A stretch of DNA of 64,000 bases, taken from Microbacterium sp. LWS13-1.2 (GTDB taxonomy: Bacteria; Actinomycetota; Actinomycetes; Actinomycetales; Microbacteriaceae). Numbering within the stretch: position 1 is the first letter of the stretch; each line of letters starts with the position of its first letter. A program made the position numbers and the translations under genes. Below the pieces are notes generated by a model that saw only the letters and a program-made list of their open reading frames with translations, did not search any database and was not told the DNA's origin. The DNA is taken from positions 1,426,001 through 1,490,000 of the forward strand of contig NZ_CP151632.1 in the NCBI RefSeq assembly GCF_040144835.1. The letters are read 5' to 3'. Below, one piece after another: positions 17,030 to 26,134 of the stretch.

Positions 17030-18405
17030 GCGCCCAGCGCTCGCTGGCGCAGCAGACGACGGAGCTGCTGGGGGAGCTGATCCGCAACGCGGCCGTCAAC
17101 GACGGTACGCCCGACTCGGGCCACGAACACCTGCAGGTGCGCACGCTGCAGCGGTTCTTCGAGGGGTCCGGTCTCGAAGGCGTCGTGGTGGAGCCGCATC
17201 CGGGACGCGCGTCGCTCATCATTCGCATCGAGGGCACGGATCCGACCGCGCCGTCCCTCGCCCTCGTCGGCCACACCGACGTCGTTCCGGTGGAGCCGGG
17301 GGGCTGGTCGCGCGATCCGTTCGCGGGCGAGATCGTCGACGGCGTGCTGTGGGGCCGGGGCGCGATCGACATGCTCAACCTCACCGCCGCCTACGCCGTC
17401 GTGACCCGGGCGGTCGCGAGGGGCGGCTTCCGTCCGCGCGGCGACCTCATTTTCGCCGCCGTCGCCGACGAGGAGAACGGCAGCCGCTTCGGCGTGAGCT
17501 GGCTCACCGAGCACCGTCTCGACCTCATCGACGCCGACTACGTGCTGACCGAGTCCGGCGGCGCCCACGCCGGCCCACAGCCTCACCTCGGCGTCATGGT
17601 CGGCGAGAAGGGAGGCGCGGGACGGCTGCTGCGCGTGACCGGTGCGCCCGGCCACGGCTCGGCCCCCTGGGGATCCCGCAATGCCGCCGTCATCGCGGCC
17701 GAGGCCGTGACCCGCCTCGCACGGCACCGCGGCACGACCGTCATCACGCCGCAATGGCGCGCGTACGCCGAGGCACTCGACCTCGAACCCGCGACCCGCA
17801 CCGCCCTGACCGACCCCGCGCGGTTCTACGACGGCCTGCCACACCTCCGCAGCCTGGCCGGGTTCGCGCACGCCTCGACGCACACGACGATCTCGCCGAC
17901 CATCGTGCGCGCCGGCGAGAAGGGCAACGTCATTCCGGGCACGGCGACCGTGCAGCTCGACATCCGCATCCTGCCCGATGTCACCCGCGAGGACGTCGAG
18001 GGGCTCATCCGCGACGCGCTCGGCGACCTCATCGAGCACGTCGAGATCGAGGGCGACTGGTTCGGTGAGTCGACGGCCTCGCCGATCGACACTCCTTTGT
18101 TCGACGCCCTCGGCAGCGCCGTGCGCCGCGCCTACCCGACGGCGGAGCTCCTGCCCATGCTCGGGGTGGGCGGCACCGATGGCCGGTTCTACCGTCGCCG
18201 CGGCATCCCGGCCTACGGCTTCGGCGTGCTCAGCGAGCGCTGGGACTACGGCACCTTCCGCCGCCTGTTCCACGGCAACGATGAGCGCATCGACCTCGAC
18301 TCGATCGCTCTCACGGTCGACGCACTCGACCACGCCGTGCGTACGTTCCACGCCGATACGAGCACCGCCGCGAAGACCCGCGTCGCCGAGCCGGCAACCG
18401 CCTGA
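17026..18405 (+). CDS. M20 family metallo-amidohydrolase, first copy
   Basis: 459 residues, M20/ArgE/DapE-type. The metal ligand motif LVGHTDVVPVEPGGW, GRGAIDMLN (second metal Asp) and AVADEENGSRFG (catalytic Glu pair) are intact, with the dimerisation lid in the middle (about 190-340). These enzymes remove acyl groups from N-acyl amino acids or cleave dipeptides. It is translationally coupled to the importer ATPase, so it probably processes the imported compound, for example deacylation of an N-acyl-S-substituted cysteine. Substrate assignment is inference; a second M20 gene is at 30441. Confidence 0.88.
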   Translation: MSAQRSLAQQTTELLGELIRNAAVNDGTPDSGHEHLQVRTLQRFFEGSGLEGVVVEPHPGRASLIIRIEGTDPTAPSLALVGHTDVVPVEPGGWSRDPFAGEIVDGVLWGRGAIDMLNLTAAYAVVTRAVARGGFRPRGDLIFAAVADEENGSRFGVSWLTEHRLDLIDADYVLTESGGAHAGPQPHLGVMVGEKGGAGRLLRVTGAPGHGSAPWGSRNAAVIAAEAVTRLARHRGTTVITPQWRAYAEALDLEPATRTALTDPARFYDGLPHLRSLAGFAHASTHTTISPTIVRAGEKGNVIPGTATVQLDIRILPDVTREDVEGLIRDALGDLIEHVEIEGDWFGESTASPIDTPLFDALGSAVRRAYPTAELLPMLGVGGTDGRFYRRRGIPAYGFGVLSERWDYGTFRRLFHGNDERIDLDSIALTVDALDHAVRTFHADTSTAAKTRVAEPATA

Positions 18406-18463
18406 CCGCGGACGCCGCGAGGGTCGCGGCATCCGTTTCCCATCCGTCCACCGAGGAGGACCT

Positions 18464-19336
18464 ATGACCACGACGCTCAACACCGACATCGACCGCGCCC
18501 AGTTCGGACGCGAGTGGGAGGACTGGCACCGCACGCATGAGACGCGGCGCGCCGACTCCCTCGGCTTCTTCGCGATCACCGGCCTGCACTGGCTCGGTGC
18601 CGACCCGATCACGCTGCCCGGCGCTCCCGGCACGTGGCGTCTCGGCAGCGGCGGCGTGGTCGTCGAGCTCGCCGATGGCGAGAGCCTGACGCTCGAGGGC
18701 GAGACGATCACCGGCACGCACGCGTTCGGCGCGATCGCCGAGCGGGGCAGCGTCACCCCCACCTTTACGGACGGCGAGGTCGCTGGCGCGGTCGAGATCG
18801 CGATCCGCGGCGGGCACACCGTTCTGCGTCCGCGTCGCGCCGACCATTCGTTCCTCGCGGAGTACGCGGGTACCCCGACCTACGTGCCGAACCCGCGCTG
18901 GCGGGTCGCCGCGCGCTTCCTCCCGTTCGACGCTCCGCGGCCGACCGAGGTCGGCGCCGCGGTCGACGGGCTCACCCACGTGTACGACGCCCCGGGTGTG
19001 CTGGAGTTCTCGTGGCGCGGCGAGGAATTCGCGCTGACCGCCTTCCAGGGCGCGGCCCCCGGCTCCCTCCTCGTCCTGTTCACCGACGCGACGAGCGGGA
19101 TCACCACGTACGCCGCGAACCGCTCGGTGTCCGTGGACGCCCCTTACGCCGACGGCTGGACCACGATCGACTTCAACCGCGCCGTCAACCTGCCCTGCGC
19201 GTACACCGACTTCGCGACGTGCCCGCTGCCTCCCGAGGGCAACCGCCTGCCGATCGGCATCGAGGCCGGCGAGAAGACGCCGCTCACGCGCGTGCGCTCC
19301 ACCGATGCGCTCGTCGCCCCGGGGGTGGCCGCATGA
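18464..19336 (+). CDS. DUF1684 protein
   Basis: 290 residues with the DUF1684 signature: W-x-x-WH-x-x-(H/R) near residue 20, SLGFFAITGLHWL, and the strongly conserved end FNRAVNLPCAYTDFATCPLP followed by NRLPIGIEAGEK. Function is not established for the family. GAGGAGG is 6-12 bases upstream of the ATG. It sits between an M20 hydrolase and a flavin monooxygenase in an apparent seven-gene operon (11789-21950), and its stop overlaps the next start, so it may act in the same degradative route. Confidence 0.88.
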   Translation: MTTTLNTDIDRAQFGREWEDWHRTHETRRADSLGFFAITGLHWLGADPITLPGAPGTWRLGSGGVVVELADGESLTLEGETITGTHAFGAIAERGSVTPTFTDGEVAGAVEIAIRGGHTVLRPRRADHSFLAEYAGTPTYVPNPRWRVAARFLPFDAPRPTEVGAAVDGLTHVYDAPGVLEFSWRGEEFALTAFQGAAPGSLLVLFTDATSGITTYAANRSVSVDAPYADGWTTIDFNRAVNLPCAYTDFATCPLPPEGNRLPIGIEAGEKTPLTRVRSTDALVAPGVAA

Positions 19337-20418
19337 GGTTCCAGCTCCTGGACATCGTCCCCTACCGCGCCGACCCCATCACCGGTCGCCAGGTCTCGCC
19401 GTCCGAACGGTTCGCCGAGACGCTCCAGCAGGCGATCCGCGCCGAGGAGCTCGGGCTGGATGCCGTCGCCATCGGCGAGCGCCACGCAGGGCACTTCATC
19501 TCGTCGTCACCGACGGTGCTGCTGGGTGCGATCGCCGCGCGCACCTCCCGCATCCGTCTCAATTCCGGTGTCACGGTGCTCTCGGTGCTCGACCCGGTGC
19601 GCGTCGCCGAGGACTACGCCACCATCGACCAGCTCTCCGGCGGCCGGCTCGACCTCACGATCGGCAAGGGCAATGAGGTCGCTCAGTTTCCGCTGTTCGG
19701 GCTCGACATCGACGACCAGTGGGAGCTGCTCGCGGAGAAGTACGAGCTGCTGCGGACGCTCTGGCGCGAGGAGGACGTGACCTGGCCGGGCACCGAGTTC
19801 ACGCGGCCGTTGTCGGGCGTGACGACGCTGCCGCGGCCGTTCGCCGGCGCGCCCCGCGTATGGCACGGGTCGGCGACGACCCTTTTCTCCGCGGGGCTCG
19901 CGGCGAAGATCGGCGACCCGCTGTTCAGCGCGAACGCGATCCAGCCGCTCGAGAACTACGGCGTGCTCGTCGACCACTACCGCTCCGAGTATGCGCGGCA
20001 CGGCCACGATCCGGCGGGCGCGTTCGTCGCCGCCGGTTCGGGGGCGCTCTTCATCGCCGACACGACGCAGGAGGCGATCGCCCAGTACGGGCCGGTGTAC
20101 AACGCGATCGTCGCCGCCACCAACGTGCCCGGAAACAACACTCCGTTCCGCGACATCGAGCACGCCGTGGCCGAAGGTCCAGCACTCGTCGGCACCCCGC
20201 AGCAGGTGATCGACAAGATCGCCCGGTTCCACGGCCGGCTCGGGCACGACCTGCAGTCGATCAGCCTGCCCACGACGGTGCCGTTCGCGCAGCAGCTCGA
20301 GATCCTCGAGCGGTTCGCGCTGGAGGTCGCGCCGGTGCTGCGGCGGGAGTTCCCGACGGCGCTGTGGACGGATGCCGACCCGCTCGGTCAGCGGGAGCGC
20401 CAGCTCACGACCGCATGA
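19333..20418 (+). CDS. LLM-class flavin-dependent oxidoreductase
   Basis: A 361-residue bacterial-luciferase-like protein. FQLLDIVPYRAD opens the first barrel strand; EELGLDAVAIGERH, RIRLNSGVTVLSVLDPVRVA and SGGRLDLTIGKGNE are the usual flavin-barrel segments, and GTPQQVIDKIARF closes it. It is a different subgroup from the genes at 6972 and 8192. It overlaps DUF1684 upstream and the MFS gene downstream, so all three are probably made together. FMNH2 would come from the reductases at 5698 or 6353. The substrate is unknown. Confidence 0.88.
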   Translation: MRFQLLDIVPYRADPITGRQVSPSERFAETLQQAIRAEELGLDAVAIGERHAGHFISSSPTVLLGAIAARTSRIRLNSGVTVLSVLDPVRVAEDYATIDQLSGGRLDLTIGKGNEVAQFPLFGLDIDDQWELLAEKYELLRTLWREEDVTWPGTEFTRPLSGVTTLPRPFAGAPRVWHGSATTLFSAGLAAKIGDPLFSANAIQPLENYGVLVDHYRSEYARHGHDPAGAFVAAGSGALFIADTTQEAIAQYGPVYNAIVAATNVPGNNTPFRDIEHAVAEGPALVGTPQQVIDKIARFHGRLGHDLQSISLPTTVPFAQQLEILERFALEVAPVLRREFPTALWTDADPLGQRERQLTTA

Positions 20419-21950
20419 GCTGCGAGAGCGCGGTCCGCGACGCGACAGCTGCGGTCGCCGGCGAGCGCGGACTCGCGCGGCAAAGCGATCGCAGGAGAAA
20501 GCAGCAGTCGCATGCGCGGCCCGCGCTCTGGGCATGCCTGGCGGCGGGCTTCGCGACGCTGTTCGATGCGGTCGTCATCACGTACGCCGCTCCGGCGGTC
20601 AGCGCGTCGTTGGGCGGGTCGACTGCGGGTGTGCAGTGGCTGCTGGCCTCGTTCTCGCTGACCTTCGGCCTCGGGCTGATCCCGTCGGGACGCTTCGGCG
20701 ATGTGTATGGACGCCGGCTGCTGTTCCTCGTGGGTCTCGGGATCTTCCTGGTCGGCGGCGTCGCGGCGGTGGTCGCGCCGACGATCGCGGTGCTGGTCGC
20801 GGCCCGGTTCGTGCAGGGCCTCGGTGCCGGGGTCATCAGCGCGCAGGTGCTCGGGGCGATCCAGGACCTCTTCACGGGAAGATCACGTCTGAGCGCCCTC
20901 GCCGCCTACACCGCGGTCGGCGGTCTGGCGGGCGTCCTCGGTCCGGTGCTCGCCGCCGCGATGCTCGGGCTGTTCCCGGCCGATACCGCGTGGCGCCTCG
21001 TGCTGCTGACGCCGTTGCCTCTGGTGATCGCGGCATTCGTGCTCGGATGGCGAGGGATGCCGGGCCGCCGCGCCCGTGCGGAGACGTCGAGGCTCCTGTG
21101 GCTCGATCTGCCGGGCATCGTGCTGCTGTGCCTCGTGGTGGTGGCGCTGACGCTGCCGGTCGTGGAGCCGGGACTCTCGGGACTGTCGGGCCTGGCGGTG
21201 GCCGGCGCCGCGGTCGTGCTGGGGCTCGTGCTCGTCCTGTGGGAGCGCCGCTATGCGCGGCGCGGGAAGCTTCCACTCTTCGCCCCGGCGCTGGTCCGGT
21301 CACGCGGGTTCGTCGTGGGGAACGTCGTCGCGCTGCTGTGGTTCGGCAGCGGCATGGCGGCGAGTTCGGCGGTGACCCTCTACTTCCTCCAGTCACCGGC
21401 GCTGTCGGCGCTGGTGATCGCGCTCGTGTTCGCGCCGGGCGCCCTGGCCCGGCTGGGCGGGTCGCTGTTCAGCCTGCGGGTCGTGGGGCGTCTCGGGTCT
21501 GCGGCGACGGTGTGGCTGGGTCTCGGGCTGCAGGCGGTGCTCTTCGCGGGACTGGCGGGGGCTGCGCCGCTCCTGCCGGGAGGTGTGCTGTTCGTCGTCG
21601 CCGCCGTGGCGCAGATCGGGCTGGGCGTCGGCGGCGGGCTCGTCGAGCCGGTGGTGCGCGCCACCACCCTCTCGTTCGCGCCGGCCGAGCTGCACGGCGT
21701 CGCCGCGTCGTTCCTCCAGCTCACGCAGCGACTGGCCGCGACCTTTCTGGTGGCCCTGGCCACCGGCATCCTGCTCACCTCCTCTGGTATCTCGACCGCC
21801 GCGACCTTGCAGGCCGCGCTGGTGACGTGTGCGGTGGGCTCAGCGGCTGCCCTGTTCGCGTCTGCAGACCCTGTGTTCCGGCGGGTGGGCACTCGCGCCG
21901 AAGCGGCGGCGCCCCTGCGGGGCGGCTCGCGAACCACCGCCCGGAAGTGA
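20415..21950 (+). CDS. MFS transporter, DHA2-like
   Basis: 511 residues with about 13-14 hydrophobic segments. Motif A is clear (PSGRFGDVYGRRLLFL) after the second span, and the R-x-x-QG-x-GAG motif B appears as ARFVQGLGAGVI in span four, as in drug:proton antiporters of the DHA2 group. An N-terminal cytoplasmic stretch of about 35 residues is basic. It is last in the operon and would export a toxic by-product or an analogue. It is convergent with the GNAT gene, leaving only 15 bases between them. Confidence 0.88.
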   Translation: MSCESAVRDATAAVAGERGLARQSDRRRKQQSHARPALWACLAAGFATLFDAVVITYAAPAVSASLGGSTAGVQWLLASFSLTFGLGLIPSGRFGDVYGRRLLFLVGLGIFLVGGVAAVVAPTIAVLVAARFVQGLGAGVISAQVLGAIQDLFTGRSRLSALAAYTAVGGLAGVLGPVLAAAMLGLFPADTAWRLVLLTPLPLVIAAFVLGWRGMPGRRARAETSRLLWLDLPGIVLLCLVVVALTLPVVEPGLSGLSGLAVAGAAVVLGLVLVLWERRYARRGKLPLFAPALVRSRGFVVGNVVALLWFGSGMAASSAVTLYFLQSPALSALVIALVFAPGALARLGGSLFSLRVVGRLGSAATVWLGLGLQAVLFAGLAGAAPLLPGGVLFVVAAVAQIGLGVGGGLVEPVVRATTLSFAPAELHGVAASFLQLTQRLAATFLVALATGILLTSSGISTAATLQAALVTCAVGSAAALFASADPVFRRVGTRAEAAAPLRGGSRTTARK

Positions 21951-21965
21951 GCGACGGCTCCCGCC

Positions 21966-23039
21966 TCACACCGGCGGCGCAAGCTCCTTGGCGAAGCACT
22001 GCGAGAAGGCGAACGCCCTGTAGGGCTCGAAGATGGGGATCGGGCGGTACCCGATCCGCTCGTAGAGGACCACCGCGTCGTGCTGGCGGTCACCGGTCTG
22101 AAGGATCAGGCGACTCGCGCCGCGATCCTGCGCGATGCGCTCGAGCTCGCCCATCAGTGCCCGGCTCACGCCCGTGCCGCGTGCGCGCGGCTTCACGAAC
22201 ACGCGCTTAACCTCGAGGTCGCGCGTGCCGTCGTGGACGAGATCCCGCAGCGCCGCGTGACCGACCGCCGTGCCCGTCTCGTCGACGGCGAGCACTGTTG
22301 CGACGATCGTGCCGGGATCGACTGCGAACGCGCGCTGGGCCTCCTCGGCGGCGGGTACAGCGTCCGTCAGCCGATCCGCGTAGCGGGGCGAGATCTCGCC
22401 GTCCATCTCGGAGCGCAGGGCCTCAGCGCGCGGGTCGTCCCAGCGGACGGTCTCAAGCCTCCATGCTCGCTCGCCCGGCGACGCCTCCGCGGGCTCGGGT
22501 GCGAGGTCGTAGCCGAACGTGTACAGCTCGATCCAGCGGCCGGGCTGCACCTCCCACGCACCCTCGCGCTCCGGCAGCCGCTCGAAGCCCAGCTTCGCGT
22601 AGAGCGCGTGTGCACCGGTCATCCCCGGACCGCTGTTCATCACGACGCGGTGCGAACCCCGCTCGCGCGCGAGGTCGATGACGTGACGGGTGAGCGCCTC
22701 ACCGATGCCTCGGCCGCGGGCGGCAGGAGCCACGGCGAGCTGCCGGAAGTCCGTCTCACCGGGTCGGGCGACCTCCGCGAGCGGCCGGTTCGGACGCGCG
22801 ATCCACACCGTCCCGAGGATCTCGCCGCTCGGCTCGACGGCCACCCACACGTCGCCGCCGCGCACACGGGTCGCGACATCGCGGAGCGAGGCGACGTACT
22901 CGTCGGAGAGCTTCCCGTAGCTCGACAGGTACGCCTCGGCGGTCACCTCGCCGGCGCGTTCGTACTCCTCGGTGCGCACCAGGCGGATGGTGATGTCAGC
23001 GGGGACGGATGCCGCAGCCACGGGCCTGTCGTCAGTCAC
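21966..23039 (-). CDS. Tandem GNAT acetyltransferase (two domains)
   Basis: About 357 residues made of two GNAT domains. The N-terminal domain has the acetyl-CoA loop QLAVAPAARGRGIGEAL followed by SGPGMTGAHALYAKLGFERL; the C-terminal domain has KRVFVKPRARGTGVSRAL and GDRQHDAVVLYERIGYRPI. N-acetylation of the amino group is the first step of S-substituted-cysteine breakdown in the Bacillus snaA/snaB (ytm, yxe) systems, and the gene follows an LLM gene on the same strand, so this role is plausible. Starts at GTG 23039 or GTG 23054 are both possible; the latter is three bases after the upstream stop. Confidence 0.82.
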   Translation of the reverse strand: MTDDRPVAAASVPADITIRLVRTEEYERAGEVTAEAYLSSYGKLSDEYVASLRDVATRVRGGDVWVAVEPSGEILGTVWIARPNRPLAEVARPGETDFRQLAVAPAARGRGIGEALTRHVIDLARERGSHRVVMNSGPGMTGAHALYAKLGFERLPEREGAWEVQPGRWIELYTFGYDLAPEPAEASPGERAWRLETVRWDDPRAEALRSEMDGEISPRYADRLTDAVPAAEEAQRAFAVDPGTIVATVLAVDETGTAVGHAALRDLVHDGTRDLEVKRVFVKPRARGTGVSRALMGELERIAQDRGASRLILQTGDRQHDAVVLYERIGYRPIPIFEPYRAFAFSQCFAKELAPPV

Positions 23040-23056
23040 GGCGACCGATTCCACGC

Positions 23057-24211
23057 TCAAGCGAGCACCCCCGCCGGGGCAGCCCGCAGTTCGCGCTCGC
23101 CCGTCTCGGCGGTCCCCCACGCATCAGCGAGGAGAGCGTACGAGCGCTCGCGGTCATCGGGATCGTGCGTGATCGTCGTGACCAGCAGCTCATCGGCGCC
23201 CGTGACGCGCTGCAACGTCTCCAGCCGCTCGACGACGCTGTCGGCCGAGCCGACGAATTGCGTCTCGACGCGGTCGCGCACGACCTCGAACTCTTCGTGG
23301 GAGAGCGGGTTGACGCTGGCGCCGAGCGGCGACGGGAACGGGACGGCCCCTTGACCGGCGCGGATGCTGTGCACCCATCGACCGTAACCCGCGGCGAGCC
23401 GGCGGGCTTCGGCATCCGTATCTGCGACGACCACGTCCACCGACACGATCACGTGCGGCGCTGCGATGCGACCGGGACGGAACGACGCGCGGTACTCGGC
23501 GACGGCGTCGAGGATGAAGGCGGGGGCGACGTGGTAGTTGGCGCCGAACGGCAGTCCGAGTTCGCCGGCGAGCCGGGCGCTCGGCCCGGCCGTCGAGCCA
23601 TGGATCCAAACGGTGATGTCCGCTCCCTCGGCGGGAGTGGCGTGGATCGCCACCGTCTCCGGGGCGGTGTAGGTTCCGTCGATGAAGGCGAGGATGTCGG
23701 CCACGTCCTGCTCGAACCGGTCGGCGTCGTCGTCGGTGCGCCCCAGCAGGCGCGCCTGGACGACGAATCGCTCGGACTCGAATGCGAAGGGCCGCGGCCG
23801 CGGCAGGAGCAGCCCGTCCACCACCCGCTGCTCGGCCGGATCCTCGATCGGCGGACTCTGCGCCGCGCTGCGATTGCCGGAGCGGCCGATTCCCAGGTCG
23901 AAGCGTCCCGGGTGCAGCGCGGCCACGACGCCCGCTGCTTCGGCCACTTGCACGGGCGAGTAGTTGCCGATGATGGTCGCCGCCGTGCCGATGCGGATGC
24001 GCTCGGTCGCAGCGGCGATCGCCGCGAGCAGGACGTGCGGCGCGGAGCCCGACAGGCCGGGATTGAAGTGGTGCTCGGCGAGCCAGTAGCGGTGGTAGCC
24101 CAGCTGCTCGGTGTGCCGAGCGAGGGCGATCGAGGCGCGCAGCCCGTCGGCGGCCGTCTGCCCCGCTCCGAACGGCGACAGGTCGAGGACGGAGAGGGGG
24201 ACGTGGGACAC
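23057..24211 (-). CDS. LLM-class oxidoreductase, MsnO8-like
   Basis: 384 residues. The opening PLSVLDLSPFGAGQT, LGYHRYWLAEHHFNPGLSGS, RIRIGTAATIIGNYSPVQVA and GRFDLGIGRSGNRS are characteristic of the MsnO8-like luciferase subgroup. A flavin-dependent oxygenation or oxidation is expected. It lies between the polar amino-acid importer (24285-27211) and the acetyltransferase, on the same strand, which suggests that it acts on the imported compound. The B. subtilis parallel is YtmO beside the cystine importer in the ytmI operon. Confidence 0.88.
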   Translation of the reverse strand: MSHVPLSVLDLSPFGAGQTAADGLRASIALARHTEQLGYHRYWLAEHHFNPGLSGSAPHVLLAAIAAATERIRIGTAATIIGNYSPVQVAEAAGVVAALHPGRFDLGIGRSGNRSAAQSPPIEDPAEQRVVDGLLLPRPRPFAFESERFVVQARLLGRTDDDADRFEQDVADILAFIDGTYTAPETVAIHATPAEGADITVWIHGSTAGPSARLAGELGLPFGANYHVAPAFILDAVAEYRASFRPGRIAAPHVIVSVDVVVADTDAEARRLAAGYGRWVHSIRAGQGAVPFPSPLGASVNPLSHEEFEVVRDRVETQFVGSADSVVERLETLQRVTGADELLVTTITHDPDDRERSYALLADAWGTAETGERELRAAPAGVLA

Positions 24212-24243
24212 GAGGAGCTCCTGGGTGGTGCGCGGAGGGAAGA

Positions 24244-24272
24244 GGCCGGGCCCGCTCTCAGCAGGCCCGGCC
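24244..24272 (-). terminator. Hairpin after the amino-acid binding-protein gene
   Basis: Arms GGCCGGGCC (24244-24252) and GGCCCGGCC (24264-24272) form a perfect 9-bp stem 12 bases past the stop of the gene at 24285. It could reduce read-through into the LLM gene rather than fully stop it. Confidence 0.6.
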
Positions 24273-24284
24273 GGGTTCGTACGA

Positions 24285-25280
24285 TCAGGACTTGGGCAGT
24301 CCTGCGGGGTTGATCTCGCTCGTCTCGACGCGCTCCGACTCCAGGTCCCAGATCTTCAGGACCTCGTCGTACTGGCCGTTCTCGATGAGGTAGTTGAGCG
24401 CGATGCTGACGGGCTCGATGAGGCCGTTGCCCTTGGCCGTCGCGGCGGCGATGTTCGCCGTCAGCGGCCAACCGCCGGGCACAAGGCCCACGAGCTTGGT
24501 GTCGCCGGTCTCACGTGCGGACCACGCGGAGGTGGCATTGGGCCCGAAGGTCGCGTCGATGCGGCCTGACTGCAGCGCGAGCACGGTAGCGGCGTTGTCG
24601 TCGAAGTACTGAAGCTCGGCCGGCTCCTCGCCGCCGGCTTGCAGTTCCTCGTTCCAGGTGAGCAGCACCTGCTCCTGGTTCGTGCCCGAGCCGACGGCGA
24701 TGGTGAGGCCGGAGATGTCAGCGGCCTCCTCGATCTTCTGGATGTCGCTGTCGGACTTCACGTAGAAGCCGAGCAGGTCCTCGCGGTAGCTCGCGAAGTC
24801 GTAGAGCTCCTTGCGCTCCTCGGTGACGGTGACGTTGGAGGTGATGAGGTCGTACTTGCCGGACTGGATGCCGAGGGGCCAGTCCGCCCACGCGACGACG
24901 ACCGGGTTGTACTCGAGGCCCAGCGCGTCGGCGATTAGCGCGCCGATGTTCGGCTCGGTGCCGGCCGCCTCGGTCTCACCCTCGGGGATGTAGCCCAGCG
25001 GGGGCACGTAAGCCGAGTGCGCGACGGTGAGCTTGCCCGGCTCGACCGGCTCGAACCCGCTCGCCTCGAGCGCTTCGACCGCCTCGGCCACGGGCTCGTC
25101 GAGACGGACCCACTGGATCTCGTCGGTCGTGACGTTCGCCGACTCCTCAGTCTTCTCGGGGGCGGCGGCGGCCTCGGCGGGCTGGTTCTGGTTGACGCCC
25201 CAGACGATGCCGCCGACGATCGCGGCCACCGCGACGGCTCCGACACCGATCGCGATGCCCTGCTTCTTACTCAGTGCCAT
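24285..25280 (-). CDS. ABC substrate-binding protein, family 3, membrane-anchored
   Basis: 331 residues of the polar amino-acid family (family 3). Recognisable parts are KLTVAHSAYVPPLGYI, DALGLEYNPVVVAWADWPLG, KYDLITSNVTVTEERKELYD and GLTIAVGSGTNQEQVL. The N-terminus is a basic start followed by one hydrophobic span (AIGVGAVAVAAIVGGIVWGV) and an acidic, Ala-rich linker. There is no lipobox Cys, so the protein is probably tethered by an uncleaved anchor, which is unusual for an actinobacterial binding protein. With the next two genes it forms an importer like B. subtilis YxeMNO or TcyJKLMN (cystine or S-substituted cysteine). Confidence 0.88.
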   Translation of the reverse strand: MALSKKQGIAIGVGAVAVAAIVGGIVWGVNQNQPAEAAAAPEKTEESANVTTDEIQWVRLDEPVAEAVEALEASGFEPVEPGKLTVAHSAYVPPLGYIPEGETEAAGTEPNIGALIADALGLEYNPVVVAWADWPLGIQSGKYDLITSNVTVTEERKELYDFASYREDLLGFYVKSDSDIQKIEEAADISGLTIAVGSGTNQEQVLLTWNEELQAGGEEPAELQYFDDNAATVLALQSGRIDATFGPNATSAWSARETGDTKLVGLVPGGWPLTANIAAATAKGNGLIEPVSIALNYLIENGQYDEVLKIWDLESERVETSEINPAGLPKS

Positions 25281-25329
25281 GTGATTGCTTCCTTTTCTCG
25301 GATGAGGACTCGATGTCGAGATCTCGGTT

Positions 25330-26133
25330 TCAGGCCAGGACTTTCGCGAGGAAGTCCTGAACGCGGGGGTGCTTCGGTGTAACGAGGACCTCGGCGGGCG
25401 GGCCCTGCTCGATGACGCGGCCGCCGTCGAGGAAGACGACCCGGTCGGCGACCTCGCGGGCGAATCCGACCTCGTGGGTGACGATGACGAGGGTCGTGCC
25501 GAGCTGAGCGAGGTCGCGGATGACGTCGAGGACCTCGCCCACGAGCTCCGGGTCGAGCGCGCTGGTCGGCTCGTCGAACAGGATCACTTTGGGCTTGAGG
25601 GCGAGGGCGCGGGCGATCGCGACGCGCTGCTGCTGGCCGCCCGACAGCTGCCGGGGGTAGTGCTCGGCCTTGTCGGCGAGCCCCACGCGGTCGAGAAGGC
25701 CGAGGGCGAGCTCTCGGGCGTCGTCTTTGGAGAGCCGGCCGAGGGCGACCGGTGCCTCGGTGACGTTCTCGAGCGCGGTCAGGTGCGGGAAGAGATTGAA
25801 GTTCTGGAAGACGATGCCGATCTGCGTGCGGCGCTCCAGCACCTCGCGCTCGCGCAGCTCATAGAGCTTGTCGCCGCGCAGCTCGTAGCCGATCAGCTGG
25901 CCGTCGACCGTGACCGAGCCGCGGTCGACGCTCTCGAGGTGGTTGATCGTGCGCAGCAGGGTCGACTTGCCCGAGCCGCTCGGCCCGAGGATCGCGACGA
26001 CCTCGCCCGGCTGGACGGTCAGGTCGATGCCGCGCAGCACCTCGACTCCGCCGTAGCTCTTGTGGACGTTGTGGATCTCGACGAGGCCGCGCGTGGCGGT
26101 CCCGGCGGGGGGCTCCGTGCTGGTGGTGGTCAT
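25330..26133 (-). CDS. Polar amino-acid ABC transporter ATPase
   Basis: 267 residues, one ABC cassette with Walker A GPSGSGKSTLL, signature LSGGQQQRVAIA, Walker B VILFDEPTSALD and H-loop VIVTHEVGFA, as in GlnQ/TcyN. The true start is ATG 26133, one base after the permease stop, with an upstream non-conserved extension excluded. It powers the importer formed with the products of 24285 and 26135. Cystine or modified cysteine is the likely cargo given the neighbours, but family-3 systems vary and this is inference. Confidence 0.92.
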   Translation of the reverse strand: MTTTSTEPPAGTATRGLVEIHNVHKSYGGVEVLRGIDLTVQPGEVVAILGPSGSGKSTLLRTINHLESVDRGSVTVDGQLIGYELRGDKLYELREREVLERRTQIGIVFQNFNLFPHLTALENVTEAPVALGRLSKDDARELALGLLDRVGLADKAEHYPRQLSGGQQQRVAIARALALKPKVILFDEPTSALDPELVGEVLDVIRDLAQLGTTLVIVTHEVGFAREVADRVVFLDGGRVIEQGPPAEVLVTPKHPRVQDFLAKVLA

Positions 26134-26134
26134 G

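Noticed and set aside
16678..18819. Reverse-strand 713-codon open frame
   Set aside because: It lies antisense to the end of the ABC ATPase, the M20 and the DUF1684 genes, all of which have clear motifs. Long antisense frames are normal in DNA with this GC content.
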